Source of the DNA: an uncultured Lachnospiraceae bacterium
GTDB taxonomy: Bacteria > Bacillota > Clostridia > Lachnospirales > Lachnospiraceae
NCBI GenBank assembly: GCA_905236925.1
Contig: CAJOQS010000013.1
Coordinates: 1-5,017 of the forward strand
Length of the DNA stretch: 5,017 bases
Direction of reading: 5' to 3'
Shown here: piece by piece, positions 1-5,017 of the stretch
How positions within the stretch are numbered: the stretch's first letter is position 1
Layout of the letters: each line of letters opens with the position of its first letter
Made by a program: the position numbers and the translations under genes
The notes under the pieces: generated by a model
Told to the model about the DNA's origin: nothing
What the model saw: only the letters and a program-made list of their open reading frames with translations
The model's database searches: none

Positions 1-2
1 AA

Positions 3-89
3 ATATACAATTCTCAAGGTGCAACTGGTAACAATGCCGTTCGTACGGCTTATTCAAACAGGGGTAGTGACCCCTATATCATATCATAA
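3..89 (+). CDS. Possible C-terminal end of an unidentified plus-strand protein (partial)
   Basis: A frame open from the left edge gives 28 residues and ends at TAA (87-89). The peptide is rich in Gly, Asn, Ser, Ala and Thr, including the run GATGNNAVRTAYSNRGSDPY, and looks more like a real hydrophilic or extracellular protein tail than the other frames. It would converge on the peptidase gene, whose stop is 29 bases away. No family can be named from so short a piece. Another plus frame is also open here, to TAA at 100-102, but its composition is less protein-like. The call rests on composition alone. Confidence 0.35.
   Translation: MYNSQGATGNNAVRTAYSNRGSDPYIIS
36..49. other. Small inverted repeat (5-bp stem, 4-base loop)
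   Basis: GCCGT and ACGGC flank the loop TCGT. Read on the minus strand it lies past the peptidase stop and is followed by ATTGTT, so it has only a poor U-tract. It could be a minor part of a termination region or a chance palindrome inside the possible plus-strand coding tail. Confidence 0.25.
60..75 (-). terminator. Weak candidate terminator hairpin after the S66 peptidase gene
   Basis: AGGGGT and ACCCCT form a perfect 6-bp GC-rich stem around a 4-base loop, about 43 bases past the peptidase stop codon in its direction of transcription. On the minus strand the stem is followed by GTTTG, a short and imperfect U-tract. It is the best candidate for ending the rlmH-ABC-peptidase transcript, but the weak tract and its overlap with a possible plus-strand coding tail keep confidence low. 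Confidence 0.35.
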
Positions 90-116
90 CTTTATAGCGT
101 AACTTTATAACGCAAC
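78..116. repeat. Three tandem 13-bp units, AT-rich
   Basis: Units at 91-103 (TTTATAGCGTAAC) and 104-116 (TTTATAACGCAAC) match at 11 of 13 positions. A more diverged unit at 78-90 (ATCATATCATAAC) matches the middle unit at 9 of 13. The array fills the gap between the possible plus-strand stop and the peptidase stop. The function is unknown; it could be a slippage-derived repeat or a binding array. Confidence 0.55.
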
Positions 117-117
117 T

Positions 118-1164
118 CTACTCGAAAATATACCTGATATTGAACGAATTCCCCTTCACTTCCGCCTCTCCTACCGCTCCGCTCACGATCGGCATCATCG
201 GAGGCAGGTGTCCGATATCGAGGTCGAGGATTATCGGTACATTGTATTTTCCGAGCAACCCGACTACCGCTGCGATCCTGTCGAAATCGCCCCACGCGTC
301 GTCATACTGCAGGGGTCTTCCGATCAGGAAGCCGCTCGCATTCTTAAACCAGCCGGCCTGATCGAGGTTCCAGAGCGCCCTTCTGATGCTCATGACATTC
401 AAGTCGCAGGACTCGAGGAACCACAGTATCCCGTCTCCCGAATACCTTTCGTTGAACTCTGCCACCTTATCAAAAGGCGTTCCGACCAGGTTCGCGAGGC
501 AGTCGAGGCAGCCTCCGAGAAGTCTGCCTTTTATCCTGCAGGTCTCCTGCGAATCCGTGATCTCCTTGGTTCCCGCAAAGGCTCTGAGCTTGAAATCCTC
601 GGTCAGATTATAGCCCGCGAAGGGATTATCCGGACTCTTGAGCTGCTCCTTCTCCCATTTGGGGTAATTATGGACCTCGGTTGTTTTTCCGCACAGCACA
701 CCGAAGGCATCGTGCAGCGAGGGTGCGAGCTCCTTCATTCCGAACTCCGAAACGCAGGGACCGTAGACCGCCGCGGTATCGGTAAGCACCGGCAGCGTAA
801 AGGTCAGATTCGTATTGTCCGAGTAGCCCATGAACCACTTCGGGGCTGCCTTCGAGATAGCGTCAAAATCCACATGAGGCAGATCCTCGCACATCGTCTC
901 TCCGCCTCCGCAGGAAATGATTATATCACTCCTGTCATTTGTAAAGAAATCATTGATCTCCGCACCGCATGCTTCGGGTGTGTTTGATTTGCCGATCCCC
1001 TTATCGGCCGTCGCGTTAGGCCCGAAAACAAGCCTGTAGCCCATTTTTGCGAAACGCTCCTGCGCCGCCTTAAACAAAGAAACATAGGGTTCTGTCGAGC
1101 ATCCGAAGGATGGAGCTATAAACCCTATCCTTCCGCCTTCCTTTAAAAACTCAGGATATCTCAT
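118..1164 (-). CDS. S66-family serine peptidase (LD-carboxypeptidase / MccF-like)
   Basis: This is a cytoplasmic S66 serine peptidase of 348 residues with no signal peptide. Family members either trim D-Ala from murein tetrapeptides during peptidoglycan recycling (LdcA) or hydrolyse microcin C-type peptide-nucleotides to give immunity (MccF). The N-terminal GGRIGFIAPS motif opens the fold. The nucleophile is Ser115 in GYSDNT, the triad is completed by Glu251 (WFLES) and His319 (DIGHLPP), and an oxyanion-type SCGGGET lies at 84-90. The Glu-to-His distance of 68 residues equals that in known S66 enzymes. The Ser-to-Glu distance of 136 is longer than in Pseudomonas LdcA (102) and closer to E. 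coli MccF (125), so the MccF-like branch is favoured; these reference numbers are from memory. The ATG at 1164 has GGAGGG eight bases upstream and overlaps the end of the ABC transporter frame by 14 bases, which suggests translational coupling. The stop is TAG. The true substrate is not decided by sequence. Confidence 0.93.
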   Translation of the reverse strand: MRYPEFLKEGGRIGFIAPSFGCSTEPYVSLFKAAQERFAKMGYRLVFGPNATADKGIGKSNTPEACGAEINDFFTNDRSDIIISCGGGETMCEDLPHVDFDAISKAAPKWFMGYSDNTNLTFTLPVLTDTAAVYGPCVSEFGMKELAPSLHDAFGVLCGKTTEVHNYPKWEKEQLKSPDNPFAGYNLTEDFKLRAFAGTKEITDSQETCRIKGRLLGGCLDCLANLVGTPFDKVAEFNERYSGDGILWFLESCDLNVMSIRRALWNLDQAGWFKNASGFLIGRPLQYDDAWGDFDRIAAVVGLLGKYNVPIILDLDIGHLPPMMPIVSGAVGEAEVKGNSFNIRYIFE

Positions 1165-1408
1165 GATCTGTGCCCTCCCCGTCAGATGCGGCTGTCACCG
1201 CATCGGTCTGTATCCTGCTCATACGCGCGTAGCTTCCTCCGAGTGCGACAAGCTCGTCATGTGTGCCTCTTTCGGTTACCTTGCCGTTCTCAACGACCAG
1301 GATCATATCTGCGTTGCGGATAGTTGAAAGACGGTGCGCGATCGCGATGATCGTGCGTGAGCCGGCTATCCCCGCAATGGCCTTCTGTATCTGCTGCTCC
1401 GTCTCCAC
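1151..1408 (-). pseudogene. C-terminal ABC ATPase remnant downstream of the amber codon
   Basis: This piece of 85 codons could be called as a gene from a GTG at 1406-1408. It carries the switch-His motif (AIAHRLSTI) and the typical end of an exporter ATPase, with VVENGKVTERGTHDEL. The GTG simply encodes Val507 of the full frame, and I see no ribosome binding site before it, so separate translation is unlikely. It is best treated as the 3' part of the interrupted ABC gene. Confidence 0.8.
1173..1178 (-). promoter_or_regulatory. Ribosome binding site of the S66 peptidase, inside the ABC frame
   Basis: On the minus strand GGAGGG lies eight bases before the ATG at 1164. It is embedded in the last codons of the ABC transporter frame, so peptidase translation may depend in part on ribosomes finishing the upstream frame. 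Confidence 0.7.
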
Positions 1409-1426
1409 ATCAACGGATGCTGTAGC

Positions 1427-2926
1427 CTAGTCGAGGATGATAACAGGCGAATGCCGCAGTATCGCACGTGCGATCGCGACTCTCTGCTTCTGTCCGCCCG
1501 AAAGCCTCAGGCCCCTCTCGCCTACCAGAGTATCGTAACCCTCGGGCATGGCAAGTATATCGTCGTGAATGTTGGCGGCTCTTGCCGCTTCCTTGATCTC
1601 CTCAATATCCGCCTCGGGCACCGCGTAGCCTATATTCTCGGCAATAGTTCCGTTAAACAGGAACGTATCCTGAAGAACAGGCGAGATATTTTTCCTGAGA
1701 CTTTCTATCGTTACATCATTGATATTGTGTCCGTCAAGCAGTATCTGACCCTCCGTAGGCTCGTAGAAGCGCGATATCAGCTGGGTCAGCGTGGTTTTTC
1801 CGACTCCGGTCGGGCCGACAAGCGCCAGCATCTTTCCGGGCTCGCACTTGAAGGAAATGTCCTTTAATACCTCTCCGCCGGTCTTATAGGAGAAGCTTAC
1901 GTTCTTAAACTCAATGGAGCCTTCAACCTTCTGAAGCTCCACGGCACCTTCCCTGTCCTCGATCTCGCAGGGCTCGTCAAGAACCGCGACCACTCGCTCC
2001 GCACCGGCCAACGCCTGCTGCATATTCTCAAGCAGGTTGGCTAGACCCGTGATGGGGCCGTAGAAAAGGCTCAGATAAAGCAGGAAGGCCACGATATCCT
2101 CGACCCTCAGGCTTTCCTTCCATGCAAGATATCCGCCGAATGAAACTATCAGTATCGTGCCAAGTGAGGAGATGAACTCAACCGTGGGATGAAAGATCGC
2201 GCTGATCTTGAGGGCCGTCAGCATGGCCCTGACATGTTCGAAATTCTTTTCATCTACCCGCCCGGTCTCGTATTCCTCGCGACCGAACGACTGTATCTCA
2301 TGGATTCCCGAGAGATTGTCCTGCAGCTTGCCGGACAGCTCGCCCATCTTCTTCTGTGAAATACGGAAGAACGGGCGGACCTTCTTCGAGAAGATGATGC
2401 CCGAGATAAAGATGAGCGGTATGGGTGCGCAGGTTATCAGAGCGAGCTTCGGATTGATCGTGAGCAGCACGATCAGAACGCCTAGAAAGGTCACGATATT
2501 CGTGATCGTATCGGGTATCATGTGCGCGTAAAGCAGCTCGAAATCCCTTGTATCGTTGACAATCCTGCTCATCAGGTCGCCTGTCTGCTTGTCGTGAAAA
2601 TAGCCAAGGTGCATCCTTTCGACCTTGTCGTATGTGCGGGTCCTTAAATCTCCCACCAGATTCCACGCAGCCTTGTGCGCAAGATAATTGCTGAGGAACC
2701 GGAAAAGCACCCTCAGCAGGTACAGACAGACAAGCACCGCAGTCAGCACCAGTATCGTGTGCATTCCTTCCTCGTTCACACCGTCGCTTACGATGCCGGT
2801 CATCCTTGAAAGCACCTTGGGAGCGGCAAGGTTGACTGCCGTAAGCGAAAGAGTTGACAGGATCGCGATCACATACAGCGTCCTGTACCTTATCGCCTCG
2901 CGGCTCAGTCTCCATAACATTTTCAT
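1427..2926 (-). CDS. Amber-truncated ABC transporter product as read by standard decoding
   Basis: If the TAG at 1427-1429 terminates translation, the product is 499 residues: the entire six-helix membrane domain and the ATPase domain up to Walker B Asp499. It lacks the catalytic Glu, the D-loop and the switch His, so it should not hydrolyse ATP productively. It might still insert in the membrane and bind nucleotide. Confidence 0.75.
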   Translation of the reverse strand: MKMLWRLSREAIRYRTLYVIAILSTLSLTAVNLAAPKVLSRMTGIVSDGVNEEGMHTILVLTAVLVCLYLLRVLFRFLSNYLAHKAAWNLVGDLRTRTYDKVERMHLGYFHDKQTGDLMSRIVNDTRDFELLYAHMIPDTITNIVTFLGVLIVLLTINPKLALITCAPIPLIFISGIIFSKKVRPFFRISQKKMGELSGKLQDNLSGIHEIQSFGREEYETGRVDEKNFEHVRAMLTALKISAIFHPTVEFISSLGTILIVSFGGYLAWKESLRVEDIVAFLLYLSLFYGPITGLANLLENMQQALAGAERVVAVLDEPCEIEDREGAVELQKVEGSIEFKNVSFSYKTGGEVLKDISFKCEPGKMLALVGPTGVGKTTLTQLISRFYEPTEGQILLDGHNINDVTIESLRKNISPVLQDTFLFNGTIAENIGYAVPEADIEEIKEAARAANIHDDILAMPEGYDTLVGERGLRLSGGQKQRVAIARAILRHSPVIILD

Positions 2927-2932
2927 AGTAAT

Positions 2933-2938
2933 TCCCCC
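2933..2938 (-). promoter_or_regulatory. Ribosome binding site of the ABC transporter
   Basis: GGGGGA on the minus strand lies six bases before the ATG at 2926 and supports this start over the next in-frame ATG at codon 3. The 60-base gap between rlmH and this gene shows no terminator hairpin and no convincing promoter, so co-transcription with rlmH is likely. Confidence 0.55.
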
Positions 2939-2986
2939 GGAAAGCCTTTTTTCAGTATCTTTGACATTTTGTATTTTTTTATTTCT

Positions 2987-3466
2987 TCACTTATGATACG
3001 GTTCATTATTGATGATCCTGTAGCTCCTGTATATCTGCTCCAGCAGGATCACGCGCATAAGCTGGTGCGGAAAGGTCATATCCGAGAAGCTCAGGAGCAT
3101 ATCGGCACGTCCGGTGACCTCCGGCGCAAGCCCCAGCGATCCTCCTATAATGAATGTGATATGACTGGTTCCTCCCACTCCGAGGCTCTCGATCCGTGAT
3201 GCCAGCTCGGTCGAGGACAGCTTCTTCCCTTCGATCGCGAGCGCGATAACATAGGTGTCATCCGCTATGTTCTTTAATATCCTCTCGCCTTCCTTCTGCT
3301 TTATGAGCTCCTCCTCATGAGCAGAAGCCTCGTCGTGTGTTTTCTCATCCGCGACCTCTATTATATTTGTCCTGCAGTATCTCGACAGGCGCTTGACATA
3401 CTCGTCGACGGCCTGCGAATAAAACTTCTCCTTGATCTTTCCGACTGCAATTATCGTTATTTTCAA
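2987..3466 (-). CDS. rlmH: 23S rRNA (pseudouridine1915-N3)-methyltransferase RlmH
   Basis: RlmH is a SPOUT-class, SAM-dependent enzyme that works as a cytoplasmic dimer. It methylates N3 of pseudouridine 1915 in helix 69 of 23S rRNA on assembled ribosomes. From the TTG at 3466 the product is 159 residues, the standard length. The N-terminus reads KITIIAVGKIKEKFY. The trefoil-knot SAM site is IGGSLGL at about 107-113. The family tail is fully present: MTFPHQLMR (130-138), then EQIYRSYRI and a C-terminal NNEPYHK. An in-frame ATG 14 codons upstream (3508) gives an extension (ICSEHNPERRR) absent from typical family members. The TTG instead has a perfect GGAGGAGG six bases upstream, so TTG is chosen. 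It is probably the first gene of an operon with the ABC exporter and S66 peptidase, though rlmH itself is a housekeeping gene with no known functional link to them. Confidence 0.96.
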   Translation of the reverse strand: MKITIIAVGKIKEKFYSQAVDEYVKRLSRYCRTNIIEVADEKTHDEASAHEEELIKQKEGERILKNIADDTYVIALAIEGKKLSSTELASRIESLGVGGTSHITFIIGGSLGLAPEVTGRADMLLSFSDMTFPHQLMRVILLEQIYRSYRIINNEPYHK

Positions 3467-3472
3467 CTGTTT

Positions 3473-3480
3473 CCTCCTCC
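3473..3480 (-). promoter_or_regulatory. Strong Shine-Dalgarno sequence that sets the rlmH TTG start
   Basis: GGAGGAGG on the minus strand is followed by six bases (AAACAG) and then TTG. This near-ideal site decides the start against the upstream ATG at 3508. Confidence 0.88.
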
Positions 3481-3535
3481 GCTCCGGGTTGTGCTCAGAG
3501 CAAATCATTAAGAAATCATAAAGATATATTTCAGA

Positions 3536-3564
3536 ATTATTACATTATTTGTACACATTTTGAA
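3536..3564 (-). promoter_or_regulatory. Candidate promoter for the rlmH operon
   Basis: On the minus strand TTCAAA (3564-3559; 4 of 6 to the sigma-A -35 consensus) is followed after 17 bases by AATAAT (3541-3536; 5 of 6 to the -10). Transcription would start near 3529 and leave a leader of about 60 bases before the TTG. The match is moderate in AT-rich DNA. It overlaps the tandem 11-bp repeats, as an operator would. Confidence 0.4.
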
Positions 3565-3569
3565 CACAT
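3548..3569. repeat. Tandem 11-bp direct repeat upstream of rlmH (possible operator)
   Basis: Two abutting units, TTTGTACACAT (3548-3558) and TTTGAACACAT (3559-3569), differ at one base. The 11-base period places both copies on the same face of the helix, and the pair covers the candidate -35 and spacer. This arrangement suits a DNA-binding regulator, but none is encoded in the window. Confidence 0.55.
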
Positions 3570-3591
3570 ATCGCTGTTATCATTGACATCG

Positions 3592-3610
3592 GAAAGTAAA
3601 AAACACTTTC
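3592..3610. repeat. Inverted repeat GAAAGT-N7-ACTTTC in the rlmH upstream spacer
   Basis: This is a perfect 6-bp palindrome arm pair around AAAAAAC. It is too AT-rich for a strong RNA hairpin. It lies about 125 bases upstream of the rlmH start and just past a TATAAT on the minus strand (3628-3623), so it could be an operator or chance. Confidence 0.3.
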
Positions 3611-3622
3611 TACTCCCACCCT

Positions 3623-3628
3623 ATTATA
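3623..3628 (-). promoter_or_regulatory. Perfect TATAAT, possible distal -10 element
   Basis: The minus strand reads TATAAT, but the expected -35 position (3646-3651) reads AAGGAT, a poor match, and a TG lies one base off the extended -10 position. It may be a second, upstream promoter for the rlmH operon, or chance in AT-rich spacer. Confidence 0.25.
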
Positions 3629-3667
3629 CGCATAAGTAACTTTTAATCCTTTTGTTGATTGTTACTA

Positions 3668-3700
3668 GTAAAAAGCAAGCTCTCCGAGCTTGCTTTTTAC
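3668..3700 (-). terminator. Intrinsic terminator of the HlyC/CorC-type gene
   Basis: A perfect 15-bp inverted repeat with a 3-base loop: arms 3668-3682 and 3686-3700, with core GCAAGCTC paired to GAGCTTGC. Five A and five T residues extend the stem, so the minus transcript has its U-tract directly after the GC-rich core. It begins six bases past the TAA at 3707-3709. Its symmetry means it could also stop plus-strand transcription. It separates the upstream gene from the rlmH operon. Confidence 0.9.
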
Positions 3701-3706
3701 TTTCTG

Positions 3707-5017
3707 TTATTTATCTTCCGATTCTTCCCTGTCCTCGGGAAGCTCGAGTCTGGTCAGTCTGACCTTTCTGATCATCTTGCGGTGGGTCTCGAGAATATCA
3801 AAGCGGTATCCGTTGTATTCCACGGTAGGCTTCTCGTCATCCGCGGGTATCCTGCCGAGAACCGATATCAGAAGCCCGTTGAGAGTATCAAAGTTCTCCA
3901 TGTCATCGTCATCTGGCTCGAGTCCGGTCACCTCGGAGAGCTCGTCAAGATGTGTCTCGCCGAGAACAAGCCATATCCTGTCGTTGCACTTGCGGATCTG
4001 CTGCTCCTCGCTGTCGAACTCGTCCTGAATATTGCCGACGATCTCCTCGAGAATATCCTCCATCGCTACTATGCCCGCCGTCTGTCCGTATTCGTCTATT
4101 ACGATGGCCATATGCACGTTCTTGTTCTGCATCTCATGAAACAGATCGTCGATGTTCAGAGTGTCGGGAACCAGAAACGGCTGCCTTGATATGTTCAGCA
4201 GGGTCTTGTTCTTGTAATTGTTGCCGGCATAGCATTTGACAACATCCTTCAGATGAATGACTCCGACTATGTTGTCGATGTCCCCCGTATAAAGAGGGAA
4301 CCTCGAAAAGCTCTGCCTTGCCATGAAACGCATGGCCTCTTCTATGGGCATTTCGGAATCGACGGCAACTATCTTGGTCCTGTGCGTCATGATGTCGCGC
4401 GTCTGCTTCTCGTCAAATTCTATGATGTTGGAGATCATCTCGGCTTCTTCGGCCTCGAGCACACCCTGCTCCTGGGATTCGTTGACCATGGAAATGATCT
4501 CGTCTTCGGTAACGATATCCGCCGCATCGGAGTCTATTCCGACGATCTTCAGAAGGATATGGCATCCGCCCTCAAGACATTTGCTGATCGGCGCAAGAAG
4601 TACCGTAACAGCCTTCATAAGCCCGAAAAGCCTGAAGAAATACTTTTCCGCGCGGAGGTTGCCGAGTCGGTCCGGGATAATGTGGGAAAACAGAACGACA
4701 AGGTACATGAATACGATCGTCGCTGCGACCACATATACAGTCGGCAGAACCGCATCGTTATGAACCGCGAAGGCCCTGTTATAGATATAAACCGCAATGT
4801 GCCTCGTATATGCGATGCCTTCAATGATAAGCGAGATACCCATTCCCGCTCTTACCGCGTTCAGGAAGGCGCGCTCCCTGTTATCTATGAATTCAAGCGC
4901 TGCTTTGGAAGTAGCGGCCTGTTCGGCATGTTCCTCGTCATCGGCCATCTTCTCGAGCGTAGTGTAGCTGAGGTTTTCAAACGCAGCCTTAGCAAGCTCC
5001 AGATAGTAGTCGATGAT
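3707..5017 (-). CDS. HlyC/CorC-type membrane protein: DUF21, two CBS domains, CorC_HlyC domain (5' end missing)
   Basis: The frame runs without a stop through the right edge, giving 436 residues in the window. The ATG at 4948 is internal, because 23 coherent residues precede it (including YYLELAKAAF and ENLSYTTLEK) and match the start of a DUF21 region. Counting from the edge: partial DUF21 with hydrophobic segments near 55-75, 91-112 and 131-150, then a VTEDEI linker (169-174), CBS1 (about 209-262, GVIHLKDV), CBS2 (about 280-334, IDEYGQTAGIVAMEDILEEIVG) and a CorC_HlyC domain (about 341-425, with DTLNGLL), ending in an acidic tail. The family includes Mg2+ efflux/resistance proteins (CorC, CNNM-like) and proteins named 'hemolysin' on weak grounds. 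CBS domains usually bind adenine nucleotides. Here the usual SETAF-like and GE-IIPK motifs of DUF21 read AKAAF and SHIIPD, so transport activity is uncertain. The gene ends with TAA followed by a strong terminator; its promoter is outside the window. Confidence 0.93.
   Translation of the reverse strand: MIDYYLELAKAAFENLSYTTLEKMADDEEHAEQAATSKAALEFIDNRERAFLNAVRAGMGISLIIEGIAYTRHIAVYIYNRAFAVHNDAVLPTVYVVAATIVFMYLVVLFSHIIPDRLGNLRAEKYFFRLFGLMKAVTVLLAPISKCLEGGCHILLKIVGIDSDAADIVTEDEIISMVNESQEQGVLEAEEAEMISNIIEFDEKQTRDIMTHRTKIVAVDSEMPIEEAMRFMARQSFSRFPLYTGDIDNIVGVIHLKDVVKCYAGNNYKNKTLLNISRQPFLVPDTLNIDDLFHEMQNKNVHMAIVIDEYGQTAGIVAMEDILEEIVGNIQDEFDSEEQQIRKCNDRIWLVLGETHLDELSEVTGLEPDDDDMENFDTLNGLLISVLGRIPADDEKPTVEYNGYRFDILETHRKMIRKVRLTRLELPEDREESEDK

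Larger units (their letters stand above)
1151..2926 (-). pseudogene. ABC exporter half-transporter (permease-ATPase fusion) with an in-frame amber codon at Walker B
   Basis: The full frame has 591 codons, the usual size of an MsbA/MdlB-type exporter that works as a dimer in the cytoplasmic membrane to export lipid, drug or peptide. Six hydrophobic segments lie near residues 15-34, 57-77, 136-158, 159-180, 247-268 and 276-297. The nucleotide-binding domain follows: A-loop Tyr347, Walker A GPTGVGKTT (371-379, Lys377), Q-loop Gln419, signature LSGGQ (475-479), Walker B VIILD (495-499). Codon 500, where the catalytic Glu is expected, is TAG (1427-1429). The same frame resumes at once with ATASVD (D-loop, 501-506) and the switch His531 in AIAHRLSTI, and ends at TGA (1151-1153). 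One base, a plus-strand A at 1429 where C would give GAG, accounts for the break. The ATG at 2926 has GGGGGA six bases upstream. The gene lies 60 bases after rlmH and overlaps the peptidase start. The substrate is unknown. The lack of any other decay suggests a very recent mutation or a sequence error. Confidence 0.88.

Noticed and set aside
208..987. Long plus-strand open frame of 259 codons opposite the peptidase gene
   Set aside because: It is antisense to a gene with a full catalytic triad and has no recognisable domain or coherent composition. It is a shadow of the minus-strand codon pattern.
1427..1429. TAG as a pyrrolysine codon
   Set aside because: The site is an ATPase catalytic residue in a family not known to use pyrrolysine, and no Pyl machinery is visible. 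A single-base nonsense change is simpler.
2961..2989. TTGACA on the plus strand as a -35 element
   Set aside because: No -10-like hexamer stands 16-18 bases downstream, and it would drive only antisense transcription into rlmH.
2927..2989. rlmH and the ABC gene share one frame, separated by TGA and 20 sense codons, suggesting a readthrough fusion
   Set aside because: RlmH ends precisely at its conserved NNEPYHK tail and the ABC gene has its own start and ribosome binding site, so the shared frame is chance.
3467..3508. N-terminal extension of rlmH to an ATG at 3508
   Set aside because: The extra 14 residues are not family-like. The TTG at 3466 has a perfect ribosome binding site and gives the standard 159-residue length.
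3467..3706. Small RNA or riboswitch in the 240-base spacer before rlmH
   Set aside because: Apart from the terminator hairpin, the AT-rich palindrome and direct repeats, I see no conserved multi-stem riboswitch pattern or leader-peptide arrangement.
3659..4189. Plus-strand open frame of 176 codons opposite the CBS-domain gene
   Set aside because: It begins inside the terminator hairpin and runs antisense to well-conserved CBS and CorC_HlyC domains.

Overview
The window has the look of a Clostridia chromosome, most like Lachnospiraceae. This is an inference from mid-range G+C, AT-rich intergenic DNA, strong GGAGG-type ribosome binding sites, a TTG start, and the style of the RlmH and HlyC/CorC-type proteins. 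No taxonomic marker is present. All clearly real genes lie on the minus strand, so transcription runs from right to left.

Right part (3707-5017): the 3' part of a DUF21/CBS/CorC_HlyC membrane protein enters from beyond the right edge. It ends six bases before a perfect 15-bp hairpin (3668-3700) that is very probably an intrinsic terminator. The spacer at 3467-3667 then holds the likely control region of the next transcription unit, with a pair of tandem 11-bp repeats over a candidate promoter.

Middle and left (118-3466): a probable three-gene operon. rlmH (23S rRNA m3-pseudouridine methyltransferase) starts at a TTG codon with a perfect Shine-Dalgarno sequence, which gives a 159-residue product. 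After 60 bases comes an MsbA/MdlB-type ABC exporter half-transporter. Its last 14 bases overlap the start of an S66-family serine peptidase (LD-carboxypeptidase/MccF type) with an intact Ser-Glu-His triad.

The most notable feature is in the ABC gene. Its reading frame is intact for 591 codons except for one in-frame TAG at codon 500, which is exactly the Walker B catalytic glutamate position. The sequence on both sides is fully conserved (Walker A, Q-loop, LSGGQ, then D-loop and switch histidine), so this looks like a single-base nonsense change, either a recent mutation or a sequence error. Amber reassignment is a less likely alternative.

Left edge (1-117): a possible last 28 codons of a convergent plus-strand gene, two small hairpins, and a 13-bp tandem repeat between that frame and the end of the peptidase gene. 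I see no CRISPR array, tRNA, rRNA, insertion sequence or clear defence system in this window.
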